A stretch of DNA of 64,000 nt from an uncultured Bryobacteraceae bacterium (GCA_937924525.1 CALDSU010000007.1:248001-312000), one strand, 5' to 3'; positions 1-8,521 are shown, numbered from the stretch's first letter. Notes: a model not told the origin generated them from the sequence alone. Translations and numbers: made by a program.

Positions 1-1
1 G

Positions 2-400
2 CCCGCGCCGCGCGAGCGGTTCGCGGTGATTCACCCTTTCGCCAGCCAGCCGCGCAAACGCTGGCCGCTCGACCGGTTCCAGGAATTAGGCCGCTTGCTG
101 GAACAGAACGGCCTGCCCGTGCGCTACTGCGCCGGTCCCGAAGAGCCGCTCGCCGGGGCGGCCCGCTTCGAGAATCTTTGGGACCTGGCGTGCTGGCTCG
201 CGCGCGCCGCGGTGTTCGTGGGGAACGATTCCGGCATCACGCACCTGGCGGCGGCCGCGGGGACTCCGGTGGTGGCGCTGTTCGGCCCCACCGACCCGCG
301 CGTGTGGGCGCCGCGCGGCGTCCGGGTTTGTGTGCTGGACCGCATGGAGGCGCGCGCCGCCGCGGACGTGGCCGCGCACGCGCTCGCTCTCACCAACTAA
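2..400 (+). CDS. Glycosyltransferase family 9 (heptosyltransferase-like), C-terminal part; 5' end outside window
   Basis: The reading frame is open from the left edge, so the start codon lies outside the window and only the last ~132 residues are seen. The segment [17 protein letters not shown] followed by VALFGPTDP is the sugar-nucleotide-binding signature of GT9 lipopolysaccharide heptosyltransferases; the upstream [12 protein letters not shown] matches the start of their C-terminal Rossmann lobe. Known members add heptose or related sugars to the lipid A core at the inner membrane. Acceptor and donor cannot be told from this fragment. The 3' end overlaps the tail of the convergent inositol oxygenase gene by about 11 bases. 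Confidence 0.85.
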   Translation, partial: PAPRERFAVIHPFASQPRKRWPLDRFQELGRLLEQNGLPVRYCAGPEEPLAGAARFENLWDLACWLARAAVFVGNDSGITHLAAAAGTPVVALFGPTDPRVWAPRGVRVCVLDRMEARAAADVAAHALALTN

Positions 401-1235
401 TTTGCGGGGGAAAAAACTCGGCGATCAGCTCCTGGTAATACGGGCGCAGCGCCCGCGCATCGGGCCGCGCCGCGCTCTTCGAGTACAGGTCGAACGGATT
501 GAACGCCCGCACCCAGGCGAACATCTCGCGGTCGTGCGCGCTCATCAGGTGCGCGTAGGCGCCCTCCCGGTGGCACGGGTAGAACGAATGATACCGGATC
601 ATGTACTGGGCCGCTTCGGGCAGGTAAGGCTTGGTGACATGGTAGAGGTACTCGTCGTGCCCCCAGGACATGTGCACCTGGCCGAGCCCGCAGCCCTCGG
701 CGTAAATGCCGCACGGCGTTTGATAGGCGGGCACGCCGGCGTCCGGATTCCCTGCGAACATCTCGTGGTAGACGATCTTGCTCGACCAGGCGCACCCTAC
801 CGGAAACGTGTCGCCGACCACCGCCCACTGCGGTTCGCCGTACAAGCACAGCACCTTGCCGAGATCGTGGATCAGTCCGGTGAGGACAAACCAGCGCGGA
901 TGCCCCGCCGCCCGGATGGCCTCGGCGGTCTGCATAGCGTGCTCCATCTGCGACAGGTCCGTGTCGGGGTCGCTGTCGTCGACGATGGCGTTCAGCTCCT
1001 CCAGCGCCTCCCACACGCCCATCCGCCGCTTGCGTAATGGCAGATACTCCCGTTTCTTGGCCAGCACGAACTCCAGCGTCTGGCCGGTATGGTTCTGTCG
1101 GTAAAACTCCCGGACGCCTTCCGGCGCTTCGGCGGTGAACTGCCGGAACTCCTCCGTCCTCCGGTTGGGGTCGTAACGCGCTTTGACGAAATCGTCCCAT
1201 TGCTCGAGGTTGTCGAGCGGACCCTCCTGCCGCAT
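390..1235 (-). CDS. Inositol oxygenase (MIOX family)
   Basis: A 281-residue protein of the family that oxidatively cleaves myo-inositol to D-glucuronate at a mixed-valent diiron site (EC 1.13.99.1). The six expected iron ligands are visible in family order and spacing: H99 (QMEHAMQ), H123 and D124 (GLIHDLGK), H193 (SWGHDEY), H216 (IRYHSF) and D249 (FNPFDL). The length equals that of the animal enzyme. A strong purine-rich Shine-Dalgarno (GGGGAGGAGGAG) lies just upstream of the ATG, which fixes the start. The product would be D-glucuronate, which fits the ACS-family hexuronate-type transporter near 48 kb, although the two loci are far apart. The gene stands alone and is convergent with the GT9 gene. 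Confidence 0.92.
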   Translation of the reverse strand: MRQEGPLDNLEQWDDFVKARYDPNRRTEEFRQFTAEAPEGVREFYRQNHTGQTLEFVLAKKREYLPLRKRRMGVWEALEELNAIVDDSDPDTDLSQMEHAMQTAEAIRAAGHPRWFVLTGLIHDLGKVLCLYGEPQWAVVGDTFPVGCAWSSKIVYHEMFAGNPDAGVPAYQTPCGIYAEGCGLGQVHMSWGHDEYLYHVTKPYLPEAAQYMIRYHSFYPCHREGAYAHLMSAHDREMFAWVRAFNPFDLYSKSAARPDARALRPYYQELIAEFFPPQISW

Positions 1236-1348
1236 GGATGCTCCTCCTCCCCTCCCGGTTAGATGTGAAGACCAAAACCCGGGCGGAAACTTCCGGACCG
1301 CCGTGTGTGGCGCTCAATCCAGTCTGCCACAGCCGGCGGGAGGCGCGC

Positions 1349-1654
1349 TCACTCGATCATGTACAACCCCCCCAGCGCGAAGCTCGGATCGTCGAGCGAC
1401 CTGAGCCGGTCGCCGTCCACGACTTGGTCGCGAGGCTCCACCAGGAGCTTCGTCGCCGTCAACGGGGAGCCGGCGAGTCTATCGCCATTCTCGGCCGCCC
1501 AGTTGCTTTGCATCGGGCGGGGATCGTCGGGGCGGAAGTGCCCGCACAGGTCGAGCTCTATCCACCGCCAGCGGTCGAAATTGACGAAACTGCGGCCATA
1601 GATGTCCTCCCCGCCGCAGGTCCAGCGCTCGCCAAGCGCGCCGGTGAGTTCTGT
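1349..1654 (-). pseudogene. Start-less coding remnant, C-terminal domain of an unrecognised exported-type protein
   Basis: Directly after the TAG stop of the PfpI gene, in the same frame, 101 codons run open to a TGA. They carry almost exclusively G or C at third positions, like the real genes here. The translation is protein-like and Trp-rich (CGGEDIYGRSFVNFDRWRW, then LLVEPRDQV and SFALGGLYMIE). This resembles the last beta-sandwich of large sugar-active or uncharacterised secreted proteins; the resemblance is my impression, not a confirmed family. There is no ATG, GTG or TTG before an internal ATG that would leave only about 55 residues. It therefore looks like a decayed 3' gene end, or much less likely an amber read-through extension of the PfpI protein. 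Confidence 0.5.
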
Positions 1655-2191
1655 CTACTGCTTGACGGCGTTCGCCAGCACTTCGAGGCAGGCGCGGCAG
1701 AACGCGGGCAGATCGTCCGGTTTGCGCGACGTCACCAGGTTGCGATCCACCACCACTTCGGCATCCACCCACTCGGCCCCGGCGTTGACGACATCGTCCT
1801 TGATCGCGAAGAAGCTGGTCACTTTGCGGCCCTTCAACATGCCGTGCGCCGAGCAGAGAACCCAGAGGCCATGGCAGATGGAGGCGACCAGCTTGCCTTG
1901 CGCGTTCAGGTCCGCCACGAACTGGTTCGCCCTGGGGTGGCGGCGGATGTAGTCGGGCGCGTACCCGCCGGGCACGACCACTCCATCGTAGTCGGCAGCC
2001 GACACCTCGTCGTAGGACTTCTCGGCAACCACCGGATAGCCGAGCTTGCTCGCGTACGTCTGGCCTGCCGTGGCGCCAACGGTGTGCGCTTCGGCTCCGG
2101 CCTCCCGCAGGCGATAAAGCGGGACCCAGACTTCCATTTCCTGATACACGTTGTCGACCAGCACCGCGACCTTCTTGCCCTTGAGTTCCAT
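1655..2191 (-). CDS. DJ-1/PfpI family protein (type 1 glutamine amidotransferase-like)
   Basis: 178 residues covering a whole DJ-1/PfpI domain. The nucleophile elbow is ASICHGLW with C106 and H107, and the upstream acidic residue of the triad region is in QEMEVW (residues 17-22). VVVPGGYAPD is the conserved loop of the PfpI branch. Family members are intracellular proteases, glyoxalase-III or deglycase-like enzymes, or chaperones; which activity applies cannot be read from sequence. The length is typical, so the TAG stop is the normal end. No neighbour suggests a pathway. Confidence 0.88.
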   Translation of the reverse strand: MELKGKKVAVLVDNVYQEMEVWVPLYRLREAGAEAHTVGATAGQTYASKLGYPVVAEKSYDEVSAADYDGVVVPGGYAPDYIRRHPRANQFVADLNAQGKLVASICHGLWVLCSAHGMLKGRKVTSFFAIKDDVVNAGAEWVDAEVVVDRNLVTSRKPDDLPAFCRACLEVLANAVKQ

Positions 2192-2197
2192 GCGAAT

Positions 2198-2203
2198 ATC
2201 GTA
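2198..2203 (-). promoter_or_regulatory. -10-like hexamer six bases before the PfpI start
   Basis: TACGAT lies 6 nt upstream of the PfpI ATG and there is no Shine-Dalgarno between. If used, transcription would begin at or next to the start codon. No convincing -35 is seen. It is one of several similar placements in the window. Confidence 0.25.
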
Positions 2204-2226
2204 GCAGCCCGCGCGCGCATGCCAGA

Positions 2227-2982
2227 CTATGGGCGGACGATGCGATCCATTTCGAGGAATTCCTGAATATGCGGGTGATCCGCCTGCTCTAGGTGCTGGA
2301 CCGGACCGAAATAGATCACGCGTCCGTCGTGGAGAAAGACGACGCGGTCGGCGACCTTGCGCATCAGGCCCAAGTCGTGCGTGACCACGACCGAGGTCAG
2401 GTGGAGTTGCCGCTTGAGTTTCATCATCAGTCCGGCCAGGTGCGAAGACATCAGCGGGTCGACCATGGTGGTCGGTTCATCGTAAAGGATGCACTGAGGT
2501 TGGGCGGCCAGCGCGCGGGCGATGGCCACGGCGCGCTTGTAGCCGGTGGAAAGATCTGACGGGTAGGCGTCTTTGGCTTCGGCGATGTCCACCATCTCCA
2601 GCAAACCGTTGACGACATCCTCTTTGTTCTGAAAGTCGTAGTCCTCCCGTAACTCCAGTGAAAACAGGATGTTCTCGGCCACGGTCATCGAATCGAACAA
2701 GGCGCCGGACTGGAATACCATGGTCACTTTGCGGCGGATGCGGCGCATTTCCGGCTCGAGGTAGTCGGTGATGTCCTCGTGAGCGACAATCACCCGGCCG
2801 GAATCGGGACGGAGGAACCCCATAATGTGTCCCAGCGTCACCGACTTGCCGACGCCCGAACGCCCGATAATGGCCACTGTCTCTCCCGGGTCGACCTGAA
2901 AGCTGCAATCGACCAGAACGGGCTTGTCGAACGTCTTATACACATGCCGGAATTCGATGTAGTGCGGGAAGCGCTCACTCAT
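2227..2982 (-). CDS. ABC transporter ATP-binding protein, MlaF-like
   Basis: A 251-residue ABC ATPase. The Walker A region is GRSGVGKS, the Q-loop VFQSGALFDSMTV is typical of the MlaF/Ttg2A subfamily that drives phospholipid transport between the membranes of Gram-negatives, and the Walker B is CILYDEPTT followed by the switch histidine in VVTHD. Two elements depart from the usual form: the signature is LSTGYKR rather than LSGGMRKR, and the D-loop is TMVDP rather than TGLDP. The ATG overlaps the stop of mobA as ATGA, which fixes the start and indicates translational coupling. No MlaE permease or MlaD/MCE partner is adjacent, so its partners must be encoded elsewhere. Confidence 0.85.
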   Translation of the reverse strand: MSERFPHYIEFRHVYKTFDKPVLVDCSFQVDPGETVAIIGRSGVGKSVTLGHIMGFLRPDSGRVIVAHEDITDYLEPEMRRIRRKVTMVFQSGALFDSMTVAENILFSLELREDYDFQNKEDVVNGLLEMVDIAEAKDAYPSDLSTGYKRAVAIARALAAQPQCILYDEPTTMVDPLMSSHLAGLMMKLKRQLHLTSVVVTHDLGLMRKVADRVVFLHDGRVIYFGPVQHLEQADHPHIQEFLEMDRIVRP

Positions 2983-3539
2983 CGGCGAATCCTTGCCCAC
3001 TCGTCAGGGGTATTCACATTCAAGATACGCCGGGGGTCCTCTACCGGGCAGGTCTGGACGCGCAATCCTCCCAGCGCGCGCACGATTTGCCTGGTTCCGG
3101 AGGAGAAAGCGTTTCGGAGTACCTCCAGGCAGCGCGTATGGTAGACGGCGCAAGTCGGTTCCAGACGGCCGGACGGATCCACCGGGACCAGGCAGTCCGG
3201 TTCCGCCTTTTCCGCCAGATCCAGCAGCTCAGCCAGCCAGACGGTTTCCGCGTGGGGCATGTCACAGGCGACGATGAGGTTCCAGTCGGCCTGATGGGCC
3301 GCCAGCGCGGAGAGGATCCCGGAAAGCGGACCGCAACCGGTCTCGGCGTCCGGCAGGACAGGAAAGCCCAGGAGAGTGTAACGCTCCGGTGGGCCCAGCA
3401 GGGTGACCGACCCCGCAGCCTGCTTCACCTGATCCGCTACCCACTCCACCAAGGGCCGGCCGCCGAAGTCCAGCAGCGCTTTGTCCTTGCCCATCCGGGA
3501 ACTGCGGCCCCCGCACAAAACGAAACCTGCGCGGCTCAC
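2979..3539 (-). CDS. mobA: Molybdenum cofactor guanylyltransferase
   Basis: A 186-residue nucleotidyltransferase with the MobA hallmarks: LCGGRSSRMGKDKALL near the N-terminus for GTP binding, GCGPLSGI, VACDMP for the metal-binding aspartate, and the C-terminal NVNTPDE. MobA transfers GMP from GTP to molybdopterin, forming the guanine dinucleotide cofactor. The start is a GTG with TATCCT six bases upstream and no clear Shine-Dalgarno. It is divergent from the lytic transglycosylase gene and overlaps the downstream ABC ATPase start by four bases; why these two are coupled is not obvious. Confidence 0.9.
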   Translation of the reverse strand: MSRAGFVLCGGRSSRMGKDKALLDFGGRPLVEWVADQVKQAAGSVTLLGPPERYTLLGFPVLPDAETGCGPLSGILSALAAHQADWNLIVACDMPHAETVWLAELLDLAEKAEPDCLVPVDPSGRLEPTCAVYHTRCLEVLRNAFSSGTRQIVRALGGLRVQTCPVEDPRRILNVNTPDEWARIRR

Positions 3540-3545
3540 TGCCTC

Positions 3546-3551
3546 AGGATA
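3546..3551 (-). promoter_or_regulatory. -10-like hexamer six bases before the mobA start
   Basis: TATCCT lies 6 nt before the GTG start codon of mobA, a geometry expected for a nearly leaderless transcript. No good -35 match. Confidence 0.25.
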
Positions 3552-3574
3552 GCAGGCCGGAGGCGTTCGTTATC

Positions 3575-4288
3575 ATGAAAAGGTTTAAGTTGAGTGACGT
3601 AAACAAAACCATGCGCTCCTGTTCTCTTTATGGCATGATGGGTATGGTACTCCTGGGAGCCAGCCCGGTGTTGAGTGAAACCATGCGCATTGCATCGGAT
3701 GTCCGGGTGGACTCCCGCAGTGGACGGCTGGTCCGGACTCGTGCCGTTACCCCCCGCGATGCCAGACCGGGGGCAGTGCGGACAAGTTCGCGGAGGCCGC
3801 CCCCACAACCCATCGCGAAGCTCGTGGACGAAGTGGCGGACCGGCATGCGGTCAAGCCGGAACTGGTTCATTCCGTGATTCAGGTGGAGAGCAACTACAA
3901 TCCGTTGGCACTCTCTCCCAAGGGGGCGCAGGGGTTGATGCAATTGATTCCCTCGACGGCCCAGCGATTCGGGGTGCGCAATGCGTTTGACCCCAACCAG
4001 AATCTCGAAGGGGGGGTGAAATATCTGAAGCATTTACTGGCGCTCTACCAGGGGGACGAGCGCCTCGCGCTGGCGGCGTACAACGCCGGGGAAGGTGCGG
4101 TGGAGCGCTGGAAGGGCATTCCGCCCTATCCCGAGACTCGGCATTACGTCGGCGAAGTTGGCAGGCGGGTGAGAGATGCGCGGCAGAACGCCCGGAAGCG
4201 AACGGGGGATGAGACCGCGCCGAGGGAGTTCCCGGCGATTGTGAAGCGTGTCGGCGCGGACGGACGGGAGTACTACTCGGCTCGGTAA
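3575..4288 (+). CDS. Lytic transglycosylase, SLT domain
   Basis: A secreted peptidoglycan lytic transglycosylase of 237 residues. A hydrophobic signal segment (MMGMVLLGASPVLS) is followed by a basic Pro-rich linker and an SLT domain from about residue 78. The catalytic glutamate is E105 in IQVESNYNP; PKGAQGLMQLIPSTAQ and AAYNAGEGAV are the conserved goose-lysozyme-fold motifs. The first ATG has a GGAGG about 12 bases upstream. The alternative ATG 36 bases later would give a shorter, more conventional signal peptide, so the start is uncertain. It is followed after three bases by the amidase gene, forming a peptidoglycan-hydrolase pair. Confidence 0.88.
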   Translation: MKRFKLSDVNKTMRSCSLYGMMGMVLLGASPVLSETMRIASDVRVDSRSGRLVRTRAVTPRDARPGAVRTSSRRPPPQPIAKLVDEVADRHAVKPELVHSVIQVESNYNPLALSPKGAQGLMQLIPSTAQRFGVRNAFDPNQNLEGGVKYLKHLLALYQGDERLALAAYNAGEGAVERWKGIPPYPETRHYVGEVGRRVRDARQNARKRTGDETAPREFPAIVKRVGADGREYYSAR

Positions 4289-4291
4289 GCC

Positions 4292-5770
4292 ATGCGAGGG
4301 CGCCAGACAGCGACGTGGATCCTGGCAACGGCCATGCTGGCCAGCGCGGCGCCTCCCCTGGCCCGCCTGAAATCCGTTCGCCCGGTTTCCACAAGCTCGG
4401 TAACGCGCATTACGGTTGAGGCCACGGGGGAAGTCCAATGGGTGGCCGACCGGCTGGAAAACCCCGCCCGTTTGGTATTCGATTTTCCGCGGACCGTTCC
4501 AGGCGATGGGAAACGCGGCATCCGGACGATTCCGGTTGGCGACGCCCGTGTCAAGCAGCTACGCGTGGCGGAGACTCAGCCAGGCAGGATGCGCGTGGTG
4601 GTGGACTTAGCCGGTCCGGTGGACTTCACCGCGGAGAGGATGCGCCGTTCGCCCGGGGTGGTGATCCAGATTACGTCACCCCGCGGGCTGGCCGCGCAGC
4701 AGGCCAAACCCATTCGTACCGCGGAAGAGACGGCGGTTCGTCAACCGGTGGGGCGGGTCGAGCCGCCGCCTCAAACGGAACCGGCGCCGGTTCTGGAAGC
4801 AAAGCGCCGGGAACCCACGGCGGCGGAGAAGATGGCGGCGGAACTGGCTGCGCGTCCTGAGCCGGCCCGGGAGTCGGCGCCGGCCCGTGACGCGGAACCG
4901 CCCCTGCCAGTGGTTGCCGCGCTGCCTCCTGCGAAAGCGGTTCCGCCCGCCCCGGACCCTGCTCCGGTTTCCGCCCCGGTGCGTGCCTCTCCCCCCGCGC
5001 CTCGCCCGCCGGACCGCCTGCCGCCGGCGGCTGCGGCGCGTGGCAGTCAGACTTTGATTCGGGCGCTGGGGCTGAAGCTTGGCCGCGTCGTCCTCGATCC
5101 CGGCCACGGCGGGCACGACCACGGCACCATCGGCCGCAACGGCCTCACCGAGAAAGAACTCGTCCTGGACATCGCCCAGCGCTTGGGCGGTTTGCTGGAG
5201 GAACAACTCGGCGTGGAGGTCATCTACACGCGCACGGACGACACGTTTGTTCCCCTCGAAGAGCGCACGGCGATGGCAAATGAACAGCGGGCGGACCTCT
5301 TTTTGTCGATCCATGCGAATTCCGCTCCGTACCGGAACGTCTCCGGAGTGGAGACCTACTACCTGAACCTTTCCACTTCCCGCGAAGCCCTGAACCTGGC
5401 CGCCCGTGAGAACGCATCCTCACAGCGCTCGATCCACGAGCTCACTTCCCTGATTCAGAAGATCACCACGAACGAGAAGATTGCCGAATCGCGGGAATTC
5501 GCGAGCAAAGTGCAGATGGCCCTGCACGGGGCGGCGTCGCGCCTAAATCCCGGGGCTCAGAACCGGGGTGTGAAGAAAGCTCCTTTTGTGGTCTTGCTGG
5601 GCGCCTCGATGCCGTCCATCCTGACGGAGATCGGCTTCGTGAGCAACCCCCAGGAAGAAGCCCTGCTCAGCAAGCCCGAATACCGGCAGCGCATTGCCGA
5701 AGGCCTGCTGCTGGGGGTCAAGCGCTACGCGGAGACGCTGTCCCATTTCCAAATCGCGACGAAAGATTAG
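4292..5770 (+). CDS. N-acetylmuramoyl-L-alanine amidase with AMIN domain (AmiC-like)
   Basis: 492 residues: a signal peptide, an AMIN domain (about 30-128) that in known proteins targets septal peptidoglycan, a long Pro/Ala/Glu-rich linker (about 140-250) and an Amidase_3 catalytic domain (about 264-485). The zinc ligands and catalytic glutamates are visible: H272 in DPGHGGHD, E287 in GLTEKELVL, H341 in LSIHANS and the glutamate in LTEIGFVSN. The enzyme should cleave the amide between MurNAc and the stem peptide in the periplasm, probably during cell separation. It sits between the lytic transglycosylase and the amidotransferase genes, the latter starting right after its stop. Confidence 0.9.
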   Translation: MRGRQTATWILATAMLASAAPPLARLKSVRPVSTSSVTRITVEATGEVQWVADRLENPARLVFDFPRTVPGDGKRGIRTIPVGDARVKQLRVAETQPGRMRVVVDLAGPVDFTAERMRRSPGVVIQITSPRGLAAQQAKPIRTAEETAVRQPVGRVEPPPQTEPAPVLEAKRREPTAAEKMAAELAARPEPARESAPARDAEPPLPVVAALPPAKAVPPAPDPAPVSAPVRASPPAPRPPDRLPPAAAARGSQTLIRALGLKLGRVVLDPGHGGHDHGTIGRNGLTEKELVLDIAQRLGGLLEEQLGVEVIYTRTDDTFVPLEERTAMANEQRADLFLSIHANSAPYRNVSGVETYYLNLSTSREALNLAARENASSQRSIHELTSLIQKITTNEKIAESREFASKVQMALHGAASRLNPGAQNRGVKKAPFVVLLGASMPSILTEIGFVSNPQEEALLSKPEYRQRIAEGLLLGVKRYAETLSHFQIATKD

Positions 5771-6469
5771 ATGAGGCCGCCGGTTCTGGTTTTTCGCCAC
5801 GTTCCTTGGGAACACTTGGGCTACGTTGCAGATGAACTGGAAGCGCGTGCGGTCGATTATGTCTATGCAGACCTGATGGAAGATCCCTTCCAAGCCCTGC
5901 CTGTCGCCGTGGACGTGTGCGCCGGCGTGATCTCGATGGGGGGACCGATGTCGGCCAATGATCGCCACCCGGGTGTGGCGCGCGAACTCTCCCTCCTGGC
6001 CTCAGCGGTCGAACTGGAAAAACCGCTTCTGGGTGTCTGCCTGGGCGCGCAACTGCTGGCGAAGGCGGCGGGCGCCCTGGTCTACCGGAACCCGGTGAAG
6101 GAAATCGGCTGGTATCCGGTCCATTTCCGTCCCGAAGCGGGGGCGGATGCCCTGTTTGCGGGCATCTCCAGCCCGCAGACCGTATTTCAATGGCACGGCG
6201 AGACCTTCGATCTGCCCTCCGGGTCGGTTTGGCTTGCGTCGAGCGCCGCCTGCGCCCACCAGGCATTCCGCCTGGGGGAGCATGCCTGGGGCCTCCAGTT
6301 TCATCTGGAAACCAGCCCGGTGATGATCGCGCAGTGGCTGCGGGAGGACGCCATGGAAGGCGACTTGTGGGAGGTCTTCGAACCGGTGGACCCGGAACGC
6401 TACGCGGCGGCGCAGCGGGAACTGGCCCGAACGGTCTTTGGCCGGTGGGCGGGACTGCTGGCCCCTTGA
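5771..6469 (+). CDS. Class-I glutamine amidotransferase-like protein (GMP synthase GATase type)
   Basis: 232 residues forming a single class-I glutamine amidotransferase domain. The triad is visible: C90 in GVCLGAQLLA, with H178 and E180 in LQFHLET. The motif ISMGGPMSAND and the lack of a synthetase domain place it with stand-alone GMP-synthase-like amidotransferases of unknown acceptor. The ATG directly abuts the amidase stop (TAGATG), so it is probably co-translated with the cell-wall genes. A role in amidating a cell-wall component would be speculation from position only. Confidence 0.82.
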   Translation: MRPPVLVFRHVPWEHLGYVADELEARAVDYVYADLMEDPFQALPVAVDVCAGVISMGGPMSANDRHPGVARELSLLASAVELEKPLLGVCLGAQLLAKAAGALVYRNPVKEIGWYPVHFRPEAGADALFAGISSPQTVFQWHGETFDLPSGSVWLASSAACAHQAFRLGEHAWGLQFHLETSPVMIAQWLREDAMEGDLWEVFEPVDPERYAAAQRELARTVFGRWAGLLAP

Positions 6470-6529
6470 CCCTGGTTTCGCTGGGGTTTCAAGCAGCACC
6501 TCCGATCCAAAGAACTTTTTCGCCGCCTC

Positions 6530-6559
6530 TTGCCTGCAGCCTGATTCCGTGGGGATAAT
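6530..6559 (+). promoter_or_regulatory. Promoter of the Rrf2 regulator gene
   Basis: TTGCCT and GATAAT are separated by 18 bp, a sigma-70-like arrangement. The -10 ends only 8 bases before the ATG, so the transcript should start next to the start codon, giving a leaderless or nearly leaderless mRNA; no Shine-Dalgarno is seen. Confidence 0.55.
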
Positions 6560-6567
6560 ACAGAACC

Positions 6568-7005
6568 ATGCTGTATTCCCGCTCGGCCGAGTACGCCATT
6601 CGCGCACTCGTGTACATGGCGCGAATGCCGGAAGGCAAATATGCCATGACGCGCACCATTGCCGAGGAAGAGCAGATCCCCATGCATTTTCTGGCGAAGA
6701 TCCTCCAGGACCTGGCGAGGAGAGGGTTGCTGAAATCGAGCAAGGGTCCGTCCGGCGGGTTTATGCTCAAGGTTCCTCCCACCCAGATCCACTTGCTGGA
6801 GATCGTCGAGGCGCTCGACGGGCCGGTCCTGGCCGAGGCGGCGCACCGGATCCCCTGGATGCTCGATTCCTGGAAGCCGCTCCACTCGCGTATCATGGAA
6901 GTATTGGCGGAGAGTTCGGTGGCCGCGGTAGCCCGGGCGCTTGAAGACGCACGGGACTCGGCGAAGCGATCCAAACGTCCTCGCCGGGCGGCCGCCAGGT
7001 CTTGA
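6568..7005 (+). CDS. Rrf2 family transcriptional regulator without iron-sulfur cysteines
   Basis: 145 residues starting with the Rrf2 winged helix: SRSAEYAIRALVYMA, the recognition region IPMHFLAKILQDLARRGLL, and the wing KGPSGGFML. Rrf2 proteins bind DNA as dimers and often sense Fe-S, NO or redox state through three cysteines in the central loop. This protein has no cysteine at all, so an Fe-S sensing role like that of IscR or NsrR is excluded. The C-terminus is a basic Lys/Arg tail. It lies 30 bases ahead of clpP, and control of clpP or of itself is a reasonable but untested guess. Confidence 0.85.
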   Translation: MLYSRSAEYAIRALVYMARMPEGKYAMTRTIAEEEQIPMHFLAKILQDLARRGLLKSSKGPSGGFMLKVPPTQIHLLEIVEALDGPVLAEAAHRIPWMLDSWKPLHSRIMEVLAESSVAAVARALEDARDSAKRSKRPRRAAARS

Positions 7006-7035
7006 TTCCGGAATCGGTAAAGGAAACGAACGCGC

Positions 7036-7647
7036 ATGAAGGACGCCAGTGCGGTCCTCGTCCCGATGGTGGTGGAACAAACCTCCCGGGGGGAGCGGGC
7101 ATTTGATATTTATTCCCGGCTGCTCAAGGAAAACATCATCTTTCTCGGCACTCCGATCGATGACACGGTCGCCAACCTGGTGATCGCGCAGTTGCTGTTC
7201 CTGGAAGCGGAAGACCCCGAAAAGGATATCTCCATTTACATCAATTCGCCAGGCGGCTCGATTACGGCGGGGCTGGCCATTCTGGACACGATGCGGTTCG
7301 TCAAACCGGATATCGTGACCATCTGCGTCGGGCAGGCCGCGTCCATGGCGGCGGTGCTGCTGGCGGCGGGCGCCAAAGGCAAGCGCTTCAGCCTGCCGAA
7401 CTCACGCATCATGATTCACCAGCCCTCCATGCATGGTCTGGCCGGGCAAGCCGCGGACATCGACATCTACGCCCGAGAGATCCTCCGCATGCGGGAGGTG
7501 TTGAACCAGATTCTGGCCGAATCCACCGGCCAGACCCCGGAGCGGGTCGCCCGCGACGTGGATCGCGACTACATCATGAATCCTGAGCAGGCGCTGGAAT
7601 ACGGCATGATCGACCGCGTGATCGCCAACCGTATCCAAACTGCCTAG
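7036..7647 (+). CDS. clpP: ATP-dependent Clp protease proteolytic subunit
   Basis: A 203-residue serine protease with the catalytic triad S103 (GQAASMAAV), H128 (RIMIHQPS) and D178 (DVDRD). The conserved [15 protein letters not shown] and [17 protein letters not shown] motifs are present. ClpP forms a tetradecameric chamber fed by ClpX or ClpA. A good Shine-Dalgarno (AAAGGAAA) precedes the ATG, unlike the Rrf2 gene before it. The usual partners tig and clpX are not adjacent; the next gene is an SDR. Confidence 0.95.
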   Translation: MKDASAVLVPMVVEQTSRGERAFDIYSRLLKENIIFLGTPIDDTVANLVIAQLLFLEAEDPEKDISIYINSPGGSITAGLAILDTMRFVKPDIVTICVGQAASMAAVLLAAGAKGKRFSLPNSRIMIHQPSMHGLAGQAADIDIYAREILRMREVLNQILAESTGQTPERVARDVDRDYIMNPEQALEYGMIDRVIANRIQTA

Positions 7648-7673
7648 CAACGCGCGACTCGAATCCCAACGCA

Positions 7674-8435
7674 ATGCGGCTGGCCAACCAAGTGGCAATT
7701 GTGACCGGTGCGGGCGCGGGCATCGGAGAGGCGATCGCGCTCCGGTTCGCGGAAGAGGGCGCCCGTCTGGTCGTCAACGACATCCACGAGGAGAACGGCC
7801 GCGCCGTGGCGGCCAAGGTCGAGGCGCTCGGCGCCCAGGCCCATTTCGTGCGCGGCGATATCTCGCTCGAGGAGGACGCGCGCCGGATTGCGGCATCGGC
7901 GGAGGAGGTCTTCGGCGGTATCGACGTCCTGGTCAACAACGCGGCCGAGTTTACCCAGAAGAGCGTCGAGGCGGCGGAACTAGCCGACTGGCGCCGCGTA
8001 TTCGGCGTGAATGTGTTTGGCACGGCGCTGGTGACCAAATACGCGATCCCGTCCCTGAAGCAGCGCCGCGGCGCCATCGTCAATGTCGCGTCGATGAGCG
8101 GCGTCATCGCCCAGCAGGATTTTGCCACGTACAATTCGAGCAAAGCCGCCGGACTGATGATGACCAAGTGCCTCGCCTACGACCTGGCGCCGTACGGCGT
8201 GCGGGTGAACGCGGTCTGTCCGGGATGTATCGTGACGAGCGCCTCGTACCGGGAGATCGAACGGCTGGGACTCACCTTCGAGGAGTGGAGCGGGCGCATG
8301 GCGCCGCTGCACCTGCTCAACCGCCTGGGGCATCCTCGCGAGGTCGCCAACGCCGTTCTCTTCCTCGCCTCGAGTGAGGCCAGCTTTATTACCGGCACGG
8401 AGTTGTTGGTGGACGGGGGATACACGGCGCGCTGA
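7674..8435 (+). CDS. Short-chain dehydrogenase/reductase
   Basis: 253 residues with all classical SDR motifs: the NAD(P)-binding TGAGAGIG (11-18), NNAAEF, the catalytic S140 in VNVASMSG and Y153/K157 in YNSSKAA. D36 in VVNDIHEE suggests NAD(H) preference. The C-terminal SFITGTELLVDGGYTA is typical of FabG-like and sugar- or alcohol-oxidising SDRs. The substrate cannot be told. It follows clpP by 26 bases and has no recognisable Shine-Dalgarno. Confidence 0.88.
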   Translation: MRLANQVAIVTGAGAGIGEAIALRFAEEGARLVVNDIHEENGRAVAAKVEALGAQAHFVRGDISLEEDARRIAASAEEVFGGIDVLVNNAAEFTQKSVEAAELADWRRVFGVNVFGTALVTKYAIPSLKQRRGAIVNVASMSGVIAQQDFATYNSSKAAGLMMTKCLAYDLAPYGVRVNAVCPGCIVTSASYREIERLGLTFEEWSGRMAPLHLLNRLGHPREVANAVLFLASSEASFITGTELLVDGGYTAR

Positions 8436-8521
8436 GCCGCAGCCGGGTCCGATGCCAGTACTGGGAACAGAGTACTCGGTTGTCCACCCGCAACTGGCGG
8501 AACCGCCGCGCGTATGTTCCA

